Below, piece by piece: positions 36,511 through 45,763 of a stretch of 64,000 bases of DNA (the first letter of the stretch is position 1; each line of letters opens with the position of its first letter). This stretch comes from GWE2-42-39 sp963668595. Lineage in GTDB: Bacteria; Bacteroidota; Bacteroidia; Bacteroidales; Prolixibacteraceae. The translations under genes and the position numbers were made by a program. The stretch lies in NCBI GenBank assembly GCA_963668595.1, contig OY764876.1:3782001-3846000 (forward strand), read 5' to 3'. The notes beneath the pieces were generated by a model. The model saw only the letters and a program-made list of their open reading frames with translations. It made no database searches and was not told where the DNA came from.

Positions 36511-38196
36511 ATGAAAAATCTAATTTTAGCCTCGAATAAAAAGCCTTTTGTAGTGAAGAAAATATTTTCAGAAAAATGGTGGTTTATTGTTTGCCTTTTG
36601 TTCCTGAGTTTGGTGTATCTCACCAATTTATTGGTTCCACTTACTGGTGATGCCGGAAAATATGCAGCAATAAGCCGGAATATTGTCGAGTCTGGAGATT
36701 GGATTAATTTGCATATTCACCAACAGGCATACGATCAGAAACCTCATTTGATTTTCTGGCTTGGGGCTCTTTCGTTTCATTTGTTCGGTATTTCGGCTTT
36801 CGCTTTTAAGTTGCCTATCTTGTTTTTTTCGATGCTAGGTTTTTATTCGACCTACCGATTGGGAAAATTTCTGTACAACAAAGAAACCGGAATGATTGCA
36901 TTGCTCATGCTTGCTTCTTCCGAAATATGGATTCTTTTTTCGAACGATATTCATACTGATATTTTGATGGCTTCGGCTACCGTTTTTGCCGTTTGGCAAT
37001 TGATGGTTTTTCTGAAATGTAAAAAGGCCTTGCATTTTGTTCTTGGTTTTGTTGGGGTGGGGCTGGCTATTTTGTCGAAAGGACCAATCGGCCTGCTTGT
37101 TCCGGCGTTTGCGATAGGCGGACATTTGCTGATTCAGCAAAATTGGAAAGAATTGTTTCACCCGAGATGGTTGCTTGCGCTGCCAATTCTGGCTTTGTTT
37201 TTTTATCCTACGGTGGCTGGTTTGTATCAACAACTCGGGTTTGGTGGACTGAAATTTTACTTTTGGGAAAACAATGTAGGACGGGTAAGCGGAGAGTACA
37301 AGGGGAATAATAATGATCTGCTATTCTATTTTCATACTGCTCTGTATATCTGGCTCCCCTGGTCGTTGGTGTTTTTTTTGAGCATGTTTTTCGAAGGGAA
37401 AAATTGGTTGAGTTTTAAGCTGAAGGATCGAACAAATCATGAGTTTTTCCTCCTTTGTGGAATTGTGCTTTTCTGGTTGCTAATTTCGATTGCCAGAGCA
37501 AAAGCACCGCATTTTCTGTTGACGATCAGTCCGCTTGTGGCTGTACTGGCTGCCAATTGGTTGCTCCGCATCTTTTCTGAAAATACGCGAATTAAAAAAA
37601 TAGTCTTGTTTATTCAGCAAGTACTTGGGCTGGGTTTACTTTTGTTTGCAGCACTAACTTCTTTGTTTTTATTTCCTTCGGGAATTGTATTTTGGATTTT
37701 ATGGTGCATGATCGCTTTATTTATTCTTTTGTTTTTGTTTTACAGTGAGGGAGTTAAAAGAATTGTTTTGGTGTCGGTACTGGGGATTTCTTCTTTTGGT
37801 TTGGCAATGAATTTGGTTCTTTTCCCCGGAATGTTCAGCTATCATTCAACAATTCCGGCATGCCAGACTTTCAACCGCCTTGCAGCACCTCAGGATGTAT
37901 TGCATAGTTGCAATTCTATTCATCGCGAGTTATTTTTCTATGCAAATAAACCGGGGCTTTATCTCGAAGGAGAGGAACAGCTAATGTCTGTTGTCGGTCA
38001 GCCTCATACATGGTTGTATCTCGACGAAGTTGCGCTGAATCAGCTAAAAGAGAAGAATATTCACTTTGAATATTTTTTTGCATACAAACATAAGTCTCTT
38101 ACCCGCCAGTCGATCCGTTTTCTGAATCCGAAAACACGTGAGGAAACGCTCAATGACATGTATCTGGTAAAAATCGGAACCCATTCTTCAAACTAA
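36511..38196 (+). CDS. GT39/ArnT-like membrane glycosyltransferase
   Basis: This 561-residue inner-membrane protein has about 11-12 hydrophobic helices and the layout of the dolichyl/undecaprenyl-phosphate-sugar glycosyltransferase family (GT39/GT83; ArnT-like). The first periplasmic loop has GDAGKYAAISRNIVESGDWI, in which the Asp is the expected catalytic base, and AYDQKPHLIFWLGALSFHLF follows. IARAKAPHFLLTISPL is another typical region. It would transfer a sugar from a lipid carrier to lipid A, a protein or another envelope acceptor; the acceptor cannot be told. It is 12 bases upstream of a secreted EEP-family hydrolase, so the two are probably one operon. Confidence 0.88.
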   Translation: MKNLILASNKKPFVVKKIFSEKWWFIVCLLFLSLVYLTNLLVPLTGDAGKYAAISRNIVESGDWINLHIHQQAYDQKPHLIFWLGALSFHLFGISAFAFKLPILFFSMLGFYSTYRLGKFLYNKETGMIALLMLASSEIWILFSNDIHTDILMASATVFAVWQLMVFLKCKKALHFVLGFVGVGLAILSKGPIGLLVPAFAIGGHLLIQQNWKELFHPRWLLALPILALFFYPTVAGLYQQLGFGGLKFYFWENNVGRVSGEYKGNNNDLLFYFHTALYIWLPWSLVFFLSMFFEGKNWLSFKLKDRTNHEFFLLCGIVLFWLLISIARAKAPHFLLTISPLVAVLAANWLLRIFSENTRIKKIVLFIQQVLGLGLLLFAALTSLFLFPSGIVFWILWCMIALFILLFLFYSEGVKRIVLVSVLGISSFGLAMNLVLFPGMFSYHSTIPACQTFNRLAAPQDVLHSCNSIHRELFFYANKPGLYLEGEEQLMSVVGQPHTWLYLDEVALNQLKEKNIHFEYFFAYKHKSLTRQSIRFLNPKTREETLNDMYLVKIGTHSSN

Positions 38197-38208
38197 AAAC
38201 TATATCTA

Positions 38209-38988
38209 ATGAATTATCGCACTATTCTTTCGGCTTTGTTTTTCGTTTTTAATTTATCGCTTGCAGCACAGGTCTATGTTCCTGCTTATTCGTATGATCC
38301 GCCGGCAAAGGGAGTTCTTCGCATTTTGAGCTACAACGTGAAAAATTGCGGAGGCATGGACGGAAAGCGGGATTGCGACCGAACTGCCGCGGTAATTCGA
38401 ACAATCAACCCGGAAGTAATTGCCATGCAGGAATTGGATAGTGCAACGCAACGAAGTGGTGGAGTCGATATTTTAAAAACGTTGGCTGAAAAACTTGACA
38501 TGTACCATGTATTTGGGCCCTCCATTAGTTATCAGGGGGGGAAATATGGAATCGGTATTTTGTCGAAAGAAAAACCATTGCGAACAAGTTTCCTTTCGTT
38601 GCCCGGAAGAGAAGAACGGAGAGGTTTGCTAATGGCCGAATTTGCTGATTATATTTTGTTTTGCACGCACCTCTCTCTTACCAGGGAAGATCGTGTTGAG
38701 TCGTGCCGGATTATTAATGAGCAAACCGATTTGTTGAAAAAGAAAGCATTTCTTGCCGGTGATTTTAACGACACAGAAGGCTCGGAGGCCTTGAATACGC
38801 TGAATTTGAAATGGACTAATTTGAGCGGAAATAAACCAACTATTCCGGTAACAACTCCTGAGGATTGTATCGACTTTATTTTCGGATTGAATTGTTTCGG
38901 GTGCAATTATACGGTGCAGAAACGCGAAGTAGTGAATGAGCAAATGGCGTCAGATCACCTGCCTGTTTTTGTGGATGTATTGAAATAG
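38209..38988 (+). CDS. Exported endonuclease/exonuclease/phosphatase-family hydrolase
   Basis: This 259-residue protein starts with a signal peptide (to about residue 20). It has the EEP active-site series in order: Asn in LSYNVKNCGG, Glu in IAMQELDSATQ, GIGILSK, His in FCTHLSLTRED, GDFND, and the terminal ASDHLPVFVD. These metal-dependent enzymes cut phosphodiesters in nucleic acids, lipids or inositol phosphates; being exported, this one probably acts in the periplasm. It sits just behind the lipid-linked-sugar glycosyltransferase gene. An envelope-lipid phosphodiesterase role is possible but unproven. Confidence 0.88.
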   Translation: MNYRTILSALFFVFNLSLAAQVYVPAYSYDPPAKGVLRILSYNVKNCGGMDGKRDCDRTAAVIRTINPEVIAMQELDSATQRSGGVDILKTLAEKLDMYHVFGPSISYQGGKYGIGILSKEKPLRTSFLSLPGREERRGLLMAEFADYILFCTHLSLTREDRVESCRIINEQTDLLKKKAFLAGDFNDTEGSEALNTLNLKWTNLSGNKPTIPVTTPEDCIDFIFGLNCFGCNYTVQKREVVNEQMASDHLPVFVDVLK

Positions 38989-39037
38989 GAATGCCTCGGC
39001 TTGACCGGCTTTGTTGTGTTGTAATCGAATTTCCCAG

Positions 39038-39373
39038 TTATTTCAGCTTCTCGTTGTTTCGATGTCGATCGCTGTCGCGATTCGTTTTCTTTTCGATGTT
39101 TTTTCGGAAAGCGTCAGTTAAATCTACTCCGGTTTGATTGGCGAGGCAAATTAATACCCACAGCACATCCGCCATCTCGTCGGCCATGTTTTTGGCTTCA
39201 TCCGATTTTTTAAATGACTGATCGCCGTATGTGCGAGCCATTATTCGTGCCAGCTCGCCAACTTCTTCGGTTAAAATTGCCATGTTGGTCAATTCACTAA
39301 AATAACGAACTCCGATGGTTTTTATCCATTCGTCAACCATTTGTTGCGCCTGATTCAATGTGATTTGTTCCAT
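39038..39373 (-). CDS. MazG-like nucleotide pyrophosphohydrolase
   Basis: This 111-residue protein has the MazG acidic motifs TEEVGELARIMA and ADEMADVLWVLICLANQ, which bind the magnesium ions used to split nucleoside triphosphates to monophosphates. It is a short single-domain type, related to dCTP/house-cleaning pyrophosphatases. The C-terminal tail (KKTNRDSDRHRNNEKLK) is strongly charged and unlike the rest. It follows the dtd gene by 19 bases on the minus strand; both are housekeeping quality-control enzymes. Confidence 0.9.
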   Translation of the reverse strand: MEQITLNQAQQMVDEWIKTIGVRYFSELTNMAILTEEVGELARIMARTYGDQSFKKSDEAKNMADEMADVLWVLICLANQTGVDLTDAFRKNIEKKTNRDSDRHRNNEKLK

Positions 39374-39392
39374 AATAGTGTGACTTCTGTGT

Positions 39393-39848
39393 TTAAAAAT
39401 CTTTTTGTTTGCTGTCGATAATAATGGTTACCGGTCCATCGTTAATCAGGGCAACATCCATCATTGCTCCAAATTCGCCAGTACCTACCGGCCTTCCAAG
39501 CTGTTGTTCGAGCAGTTCAATAAATCGTTCGTACATCGGTATTGCAAAATCGGGTTTCGAAGCACGAATATACGATGGGCGGTTCCCTTTTTTTGTTGAG
39601 GCATGCAAGGTAAATTGGCTAACCACCAATATTTCTCCGGTTACATCCATCACAGAGCAATTCATTACTCCTTCAGCATCGTCGAAAATGCGCAGTTGAG
39701 TTATCTTGCGAATCAGCCAATCAATATCTTCTTGCGTGTCAGCATCTTCAATGCCAACTAAAACAAGCAATCCTTTGCCAATAGACGATTTTTCTTTTCC
39801 TCCGATTGTTACCGAAGCGTTTGATACTCGTTGAAGCACTACCCGCAT
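39393..39848 (-). CDS. dtd: D-aminoacyl-tRNA deacylase
   Basis: This 151-residue cytoplasmic enzyme removes D-amino acids (and glycine) from mischarged tRNA. It has the Dtd start MRVVLQRVSNASVTI, the active-site motif VVSQFTLHASTKKGNRPSY, and the near C-terminal NDGPVTIIID, the conserved cis-Pro-type loop. The length is typical. It is cotranscribed with the downstream MazG gene. Confidence 0.97.
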   Translation of the reverse strand: MRVVLQRVSNASVTIGGKEKSSIGKGLLVLVGIEDADTQEDIDWLIRKITQLRIFDDAEGVMNCSVMDVTGEILVVSQFTLHASTKKGNRPSYIRASKPDFAIPMYERFIELLEQQLGRPVGTGEFGAMMDVALINDGPVTIIIDSKQKDF

Positions 39849-39938
39849 AATAATTTAAATAATAGTGTTGTGTTAAACTAAAAATGAACTCCTTTGTTTA
39901 AACCTCTACATGAAAATAAAACAAAAAGCAATCCTTGT

Positions 39939-40670
39939 ATGAAAATAGTAAAGATAATTGGATTGATTGTTTTGGCGTCCTGTGTAGGGACACAAAAGCT
40001 GAGTGCCCCGGAAAAACAACTTCTTGAAAAGAATCAGGATGCAACGGGAATTTCTTTTCAGCTTGAATTCGTTCACGGTAAAGCGCACAATCATCCTTCT
40101 TTTGTTTTCTGGCTGGAAGATATGGACGGGAATTTTTTACAAACTTTATTTGTTACTCGTTTTGTCGCTTCCGGAATTTATGGACATGGCCATTTAGCTC
40201 CGGGAAAATGGAAGGAAACGCCCGGAGAAGCTGAACGTCCGGCAACGTTGCCATATTGGTTGCACAAACGGAATGTGCTGAATGAAAAGGGATCGTTGCT
40301 GCCAAGTCCCGATATGCCAGTCCCGGATGCTTATACTGCCGCAACGCCCAGTGCCGACTTTGTTTTGAAAACGAAAGCTGATCACGAACTCCCCCGGAAG
40401 TTTCGCTTGCTGATGGAGATAAATCAGGCCTGGGATTCGAATGAGTACTGGTACAATAACCGCTTTCCTGAAAGTTGGGATTACAAAGCATCGCTTCAGC
40501 CTGCTTTGGTATATGCAGTAAGCATTGATCGGGATTCTCCGGGAGAATATTTTCTGAATCCTATTGGGCATAGTCACTGGGCCGGAGAAAATGGAAAACT
40601 TTATACAAATATCAATACTTTAACTTCTGCGAAAGAAATTATTAAATATGTTTGCATTTCCATTAATTAA
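39939..40670 (+). CDS. DUF2271-like lipoprotein
   Basis: This 243-residue protein has a lipoprotein signal (MKIVKIIGLIVLASC) and a beta-rich domain starting GISFQLEFVHGKAHNHPSF with VFWLEDMDGNFLQTLFVTRF, a pattern like DUF2271 proteins. The end (QPALVYAVSIDRDSPGEYF, PIGHSHWAGENGKLYTNI) also fits. The frame extends to 39894, but the ATG at 39939 immediately precedes the signal sequence. The function is unknown; DUF2271 proteins often occur beside TonB receptors or flavin/heme systems. A TonB receptor gene follows, 173 bases downstream on the same strand. Confidence 0.7.
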   Translation: MKIVKIIGLIVLASCVGTQKLSAPEKQLLEKNQDATGISFQLEFVHGKAHNHPSFVFWLEDMDGNFLQTLFVTRFVASGIYGHGHLAPGKWKETPGEAERPATLPYWLHKRNVLNEKGSLLPSPDMPVPDAYTAATPSADFVLKTKADHELPRKFRLLMEINQAWDSNEYWYNNRFPESWDYKASLQPALVYAVSIDRDSPGEYFLNPIGHSHWAGENGKLYTNINTLTSAKEIIKYVCISIN

Positions 40671-40843
40671 GGGACATAAATCTTCACATGTTTTGCTAAA
40701 ATGCAGGAGAAAGGTAATCTTGTATTTGTTTGATTAGTAGTAGTTGTTGCTCTGTGTCGTATCGGTAATAATTATGATGACCGATGAGATTTGTAGCAAA
40801 GATTGTAGAACTTATCACTTTAGAGAGGAAAAAAACCATACAG

Positions 40844-43231
40844 ATGAAACAAAGGATAGCATTTATTATCGCATTGATTTTTCTGAATTTCCCGGTAGCC
40901 TGGGCACAGGAAGCTGGCCTCACAGGACGAGTAATCGACGATGTAAGTAATATACCTCTTCCGTTTGCGAACGTAGTAGTGTCGGGAACTAATATTGGTG
41001 CTGTGACTGACATTGATGGCAATTTTCAATATTTTGGATTAATTCCAGGATTCATTCGGGTGGAAGTATCATATATTGGGTATCAGAATGCAATTTCTCC
41101 TGAAATAGAAGTTACAGCAGCCAAAACTCCATTTATTGAAATTCGTATGCAGCGCAGCGAATTAAAAATTGAGGAAGTTACCGTAAATGCCAGTCCGTAC
41201 CGCAAAACAGAAGAAAGTCCATTGAGTTTGAAAACGATTGGCATTTCGGAAATAGAAAAAAGTCCGGGTGCAAACCGCGATATTTCGAAAGTTATTCAGT
41301 CGTTTGCTGGAGTACAATCGTCTCCTTCATTTCGGAATGATGTGATTATACGTGGAGGAGGTCCTTCCGAAAGTCGTTTTTATTTGGATGGAGTTGAGGT
41401 GCCCAATATTAACCATTTTGCAACACAGGGTGCTTCGGGTGGTGCAATTGGTATTTTGAATGCCGACCTGATTCGCGAAATCAATTATTATTCAGGAGCT
41501 TTCCCAGCAAATCGGGGAAATGCACTCAGTGGTGTTCTCGAATTTTCTCAAGTTGATGGAAACAGCGAAAAACTAAAGTTCAGAGGAGCAGTGGGGGCTT
41601 CCGAAGTTTCGGCCACTCTGGATGGACCGCTAAGCGATCGGACAAGTTTTGTAGTTTCTGCTCGTCGTTCGTATTTGCAATTGCTTTTTAGTGCACTCGA
41701 ATTACCGTTTTTGCCAACATTCAACGACCTTCAGTTTAAAGTAAAAACGCGTTTCGATAAGAAAAATGAGTTGACGATCATCGGATTGGGCGCAATTGAC
41801 CAGTTTGATTTGAACCTCGATATTGAAAACCCGGATGAGCAGCAACGGTATATTCTCAGCCAGCTTCCGATAAATGAACAGTGGAATTATACTGTTGGCG
41901 CTGTGTATAAGCATTATCTCGACAATAGCTTTCAAACGTTGACTGTTAGTCGAAATCATTTGAATAATTCGGCATACAAGTATTTGGATAATAACGAGAG
42001 TTCGGAGCAAAATAAAATTCTGGATTATAATTCAGAAGAAATCGAAAATAAAATCCGTGCTGAAAATACACATCGCTCAAATGGTTGGAAAATCAATTAT
42101 GGAGCCAATATGGAATGGGTGCAGTATTTGAATAATACCAGCCAGCGTCGTTTTTATAACGGAGGAATATTGAATGTGAACTACGAAACGGATCTTTCAC
42201 TTTTTAAGTGGGGACTGTTTGGGAGTATGAGTCGCAGTTTTCTGAACGACCGGTTAAGTCTTTCGTACGGAATGCGCTTTGATGCAAACAATTATTCGTC
42301 AAGTATGAATAATCTGCTGAAACAGTTCTCTCCACGTGTTTCTGCATCGTGGTTGCTGACGAACCAGTGGAGCATCAATGCAAATGTGGGACGGTATTAT
42401 CAGTTGCCGGCATACACCAGTTTGGGGTACAAAGAAAATGGTGAGTTTGTGAACAAAGCAAATCATTTGAAATACATTCAGGCCGATCACTTTATTGCCG
42501 GAGTTGAATATAAACCACAGACCAGTATGCAGTTTTCGGCTGAGGCTTTTTTGAAGAAATACAACAACTATCCATTTTCGGTGAGAGATGGAATCAGTTT
42601 GTCCAATAAAGGTGCCGACTTTGGTGTTGTTGGAAATGAGGAAGTCCTCTCTTCATCGAAAGGGCGTGCATACGGAGCCGAATTTCAGGCTCGCCTAAAA
42701 ACCAGTAGCGGAGCAAGCATGAATTTGTCTTATACGCTGGTACGTAGTGAATTTGAAAATGCTGCAGGTGAATATCTCGTGTCGAGCTGGGATAGCAAGC
42801 ATTTGCTTGTGTTTACTTCAACCATGCCTTTAGGTAAAGATTGGCAGGCTGGTGCTCGCTGGCGTTGGATTGGCGGACTGCCATACACCCCGTATGACAT
42901 GGAAAAATCGTCGCTGGTAGAAGCCTGGAATTTGACAGGAGCGCCGTATCTCGATAATTCGCAGTTGAACAGCAAACGTTTCGATGCTTTTCATCAACTC
43001 GATTTACGGGTGGATAAAACGTATTACCTGAAAAAGTTAAGCCTGAAATTTTATCTCGACATTCAGAATTTGTACAACTTTAAAAGCCAGGACGAAGATA
43101 TTATTGTTCGAGAAGAAGATTCCAACGGGAATTTTGCAACTGTAAACAATGGGCAAAATTATGTGCTAAAACGGGTGAAAAATACCTCGGGAACTATTTT
43201 GCCAACAGTTGGAATTATGATTGAGTTTTAG
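40844..43231 (+). CDS. TonB-dependent receptor with carboxypeptidase-like N-terminal domain
   Basis: This 795-residue outer-membrane receptor has a signal peptide (MKQRIAFIIALIFLNFPVAW), a carboxypeptidase-regulatory-like domain (LTGRVIDDVSNIPLPFANVV), a plug (DVIIRGGGPSESRFYLDGVE, FPANRGNALSGVLEF) and a beta-barrel. The plug has no SusC signature, and there is no susD gene, so siderophore, vitamin or peptide uptake is more likely than glycan uptake. The frame extends to 40784, but the ATG at 40844 follows an AGAGAGGAAAA-like ribosome-binding stretch and starts the signal peptide. It ends before a strong terminator. Confidence 0.9.
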   Translation: MKQRIAFIIALIFLNFPVAWAQEAGLTGRVIDDVSNIPLPFANVVVSGTNIGAVTDIDGNFQYFGLIPGFIRVEVSYIGYQNAISPEIEVTAAKTPFIEIRMQRSELKIEEVTVNASPYRKTEESPLSLKTIGISEIEKSPGANRDISKVIQSFAGVQSSPSFRNDVIIRGGGPSESRFYLDGVEVPNINHFATQGASGGAIGILNADLIREINYYSGAFPANRGNALSGVLEFSQVDGNSEKLKFRGAVGASEVSATLDGPLSDRTSFVVSARRSYLQLLFSALELPFLPTFNDLQFKVKTRFDKKNELTIIGLGAIDQFDLNLDIENPDEQQRYILSQLPINEQWNYTVGAVYKHYLDNSFQTLTVSRNHLNNSAYKYLDNNESSEQNKILDYNSEEIENKIRAENTHRSNGWKINYGANMEWVQYLNNTSQRRFYNGGILNVNYETDLSLFKWGLFGSMSRSFLNDRLSLSYGMRFDANNYSSSMNNLLKQFSPRVSASWLLTNQWSINANVGRYYQLPAYTSLGYKENGEFVNKANHLKYIQADHFIAGVEYKPQTSMQFSAEAFLKKYNNYPFSVRDGISLSNKGADFGVVGNEEVLSSSKGRAYGAEFQARLKTSSGASMNLSYTLVRSEFENAAGEYLVSSWDSKHLLVFTSTMPLGKDWQAGARWRWIGGLPYTPYDMEKSSLVEAWNLTGAPYLDNSQLNSKRFDAFHQLDLRVDKTYYLKKLSLKFYLDIQNLYNFKSQDEDIIVREEDSNGNFATVNNGQNYVLKRVKNTSGTILPTVGIMIEF

Positions 43232-43257
43232 ATCGCAACTAATATTGAAATATGACG

Positions 43258-43288
43258 AAAGCTTGTTCTTCTTCGGAACAGGCTTTTT
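43258..43288. terminator. Bidirectional terminator
   Basis: AAAGCTTGTTC pairs with GAACAGGCTTT with one T/G pair, around a 7-base loop, followed by TTTT. It separates the TonB receptor from the convergent O-antigen ligase gene. Confidence 0.85.
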
Positions 43289-44728
43289 TTATGAATTCAA
43301 CTCTTTTTGTCGAGTGTAAATATCGAGCATCACAATAATTGCGATGAATCCCCAGAATGGAATGGCGGCTTTGTCGGTATCTAAAAAGTTATTCAGAAAA
43401 CTATGAATAAAGTAGGTGCTTAGTCCGATAATTGACGATATAATAAGTAGTTTCACTTCTTGGTTTGAAGTGCGCATATAAGCGTGCACGGCAACATAAT
43501 ACACTACAATCAGCAATAAAAGGAAGCTGACCAAACCCAAAACTCCTGATTCTGTTAGCGCACCCAGATATTCGCTGTGTGCATTTCCCCGGTTGCCCGA
43601 GTTTGTGCTGATAATTGTCCGAAGTCTGGTCAACTGATACGGTGCATATTGAAACATGTAGGTGCCGGGGCCCCACCCGAAAATCGGTTTTTCTTCGAAC
43701 ATCCGAATCGCACAATTCCACCGGTTGATACGTTCCAGGTTGGACGCATCCGACGAAATATTGGTCATCGATGACAGGTGGTTAGCCAGATTCGCCGACG
43801 ATTCCTGATCATTTCGCTCTAAAAACATCAGTATTTGCGACTGAAATAAAATAGTAATTGTGATGACAGATAGAACGCCGATAAATAGCGGCCGGAAGCG
43901 AATTTTCAGTTTGAAAATGGCCCAGATGCCGAAAGCTGCCGCAAGGCTAAGCCATGCCGCCCGGCTATAGGAAAGAATCAGTGCCATTGTCAGTATTGAC
44001 AATGCAACCAAAGCTAATGCCCGTTGATTTTGAGTGCGTGTCTTCGAAAAAGACAAGCCAATGAGAAAAGGAATAAAAAAGGCCAGCATCGCTCCGTACG
44101 AAGTATGATCCTTGTAAAAAGGATTCATAACAAAGTGAGCGGCCTGATCGTCGTGCAGCCCATAGCCAATGTGGCGCGACCACGCATAAAAAATCACAAG
44201 AATAAATGCGGCAACGTACAAACCTATAAAACGATATATGTTTTTGAAGTCGCGAAACAGATAAATTCCGAGAAAATAAAATGCAGCTACAAACCATACT
44301 TTCGAGAGCCAGTATTTTAGCGACACAATGGGCATAATACTGGTTAACGACGATAGAAACATCCAGCCCAGATAAAAATAAATGGTCAAAGTTACCGGAT
44401 GTCGGATGATTGCTCTGTCAAAAGGCTGTTTGTCTATCAGTTTAAATAAAAAGAGAATCAATACACCGAAAAGAAGAGGCTCGGTTGGCAGAAACATGTC
44501 GAAAGGCAACTGCGAAATTTCGCTAAGAGGCACCGAAAGAGGAGTCAGAAAAGTAATGAGCAATAACAATCGGTCGAGCTGATAAAACGCCAGTAATATA
44601 ACCAGCAAAACTGCAGGCAAGGTTGCTGCAAGCATCGTCTCTTTTTTCACCAAAAAGAAAACCTGCAACAGGATGAAAAGAAGAGAAATACCGTAAAACA
44701 GTACTATTTTCTGTCGTTTCCCCAACAA
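43289..44728 (-). CDS. O-antigen ligase/polymerase-family membrane protein
   Basis: This 479-residue inner-membrane protein has about twelve hydrophobic helices and the Wzy_C/O-antigen ligase features: ILSYSRAAWLSLAAAFGIWA in a helix, and a large periplasmic loop with GWGPGTYMFQYAPYQ and RGNAHSEYLGALTESG, which contains the conserved His. It would join or polymerise surface polysaccharide on a lipid carrier. It lies 4 bases after the Wzz-like gene, so the pair is an operon for surface glycan assembly. A full O-antigen gene set is not in this window. Confidence 0.9.
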   Translation of the reverse strand: MLGKRQKIVLFYGISLLFILLQVFFLVKKETMLAATLPAVLLVILLAFYQLDRLLLLITFLTPLSVPLSEISQLPFDMFLPTEPLLFGVLILFLFKLIDKQPFDRAIIRHPVTLTIYFYLGWMFLSSLTSIMPIVSLKYWLSKVWFVAAFYFLGIYLFRDFKNIYRFIGLYVAAFILVIFYAWSRHIGYGLHDDQAAHFVMNPFYKDHTSYGAMLAFFIPFLIGLSFSKTRTQNQRALALVALSILTMALILSYSRAAWLSLAAAFGIWAIFKLKIRFRPLFIGVLSVITITILFQSQILMFLERNDQESSANLANHLSSMTNISSDASNLERINRWNCAIRMFEEKPIFGWGPGTYMFQYAPYQLTRLRTIISTNSGNRGNAHSEYLGALTESGVLGLVSFLLLLIVVYYVAVHAYMRTSNQEVKLLIISSIIGLSTYFIHSFLNNFLDTDKAAIPFWGFIAIIVMLDIYTRQKELNS

Positions 44729-44732
44729 AATA

Positions 44733-45686
44733 TTACGATTTGGCGAGTTCGAACTTTTCTATTACGTAAACCACCAGAAGTGCCATAAATTCAGTAGCCA
44801 CCAAACTGATAAAAACAATCAGCCAGCGAACCGGGTACGATTTTTTGTCTGCCGGAAATGGTTCTTCAACTACAGCCGAGAAGGTTGCTTTTTGGGTCGA
44901 AAAGCTGAGGGCTTTGTCGTAGCGTTTACGCAGTGTGTCGCGCATTACCAGCAAGCCTTGCATTTCTTTTTCCATCATGAAAAATTCGCCACCTTTCTCG
45001 CTCAGGTTTTTCATTACTTTTTTAATTTCTTCCAGGCGGGCACCCGAAGCTCCTTCAGCCAGAGCAGTCATGTATCCCATCGAGGTTTGTTCACTCTGAA
45101 TCTCATAACTCAGCAAGCCGTAGTCTTTCCTCAAAACTTCCATTTTGCTGTTTAACGAATCAACTTCAGCTACCTTCTTTTTGTAGTCGCGTTCGTATGT
45201 TTCGGCCAATTCGCGATAACGCAATGCCCGCACGTTATACACTTTTTGGTTGTAAAACGAAATAATTGAGTCAACCATGTCGCTGGCAACCTGAGGATCG
45301 GCATCCATCACTTTTATTTCAACCGATTCGTATTCTGTTTTTTTGCAGTCGATGTGTTCTTCGTATTTTTTCAGAATTTTCGTTCGGTAATACGGATCGT
45401 CGGGGGCAACTTCGTAGCGTTCGGCTAAATTGAATGTTTCAACCATTCGGCGCTTGATGTCGTACGAATTCAGAATTTCCAGCATCTGCTCACTTTCCGA
45501 TTCTTCCGAATAGGTTTGAATGTTCGTCGGGTACAGGCGGCCTTCCGACTTAAATTGCGGAGTAACAAAAAAAGGTGATGAGAAAATTGCCGCCAAAACA
45601 ATGGCAGCTGCTCCTACAATAGCCAGGTGCATTTTCCATTTCCAAATGACTTTCAGTATAAAACTGTTGTCGAAAATTTCTTGCAT
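44733..45686 (-). CDS. Wzz-like polysaccharide chain-length determinant
   Basis: This 317-residue inner-membrane protein has the Wzz layout: N-terminal helix (about 19-40), a periplasmic part starting FFVTPQFKSEGRLYPTNIQT, long coiled-coil helices (about 150-255) and a C-terminal helix (about 288-310) preceded by PFPADKKSYPVRW, which matches the Pro-rich stretch of the family. No cytoplasmic tyrosine-kinase domain is fused. It sets chain length for the adjacent ligase/polymerase. Confidence 0.88.
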   Translation of the reverse strand: MQEIFDNSFILKVIWKWKMHLAIVGAAAIVLAAIFSSPFFVTPQFKSEGRLYPTNIQTYSEESESEQMLEILNSYDIKRRMVETFNLAERYEVAPDDPYYRTKILKKYEEHIDCKKTEYESVEIKVMDADPQVASDMVDSIISFYNQKVYNVRALRYRELAETYERDYKKKVAEVDSLNSKMEVLRKDYGLLSYEIQSEQTSMGYMTALAEGASGARLEEIKKVMKNLSEKGGEFFMMEKEMQGLLVMRDTLRKRYDKALSFSTQKATFSAVVEEPFPADKKSYPVRWLIVFISLVATEFMALLVVYVIEKFELAKS

Positions 45687-45763
45687 AAATTTGGTTTATT
45701 TTGTCGTACCTCTGTAACGAATCAAACTGTATTTTATTATTTCTGAAACGACTGAAAATCCGA

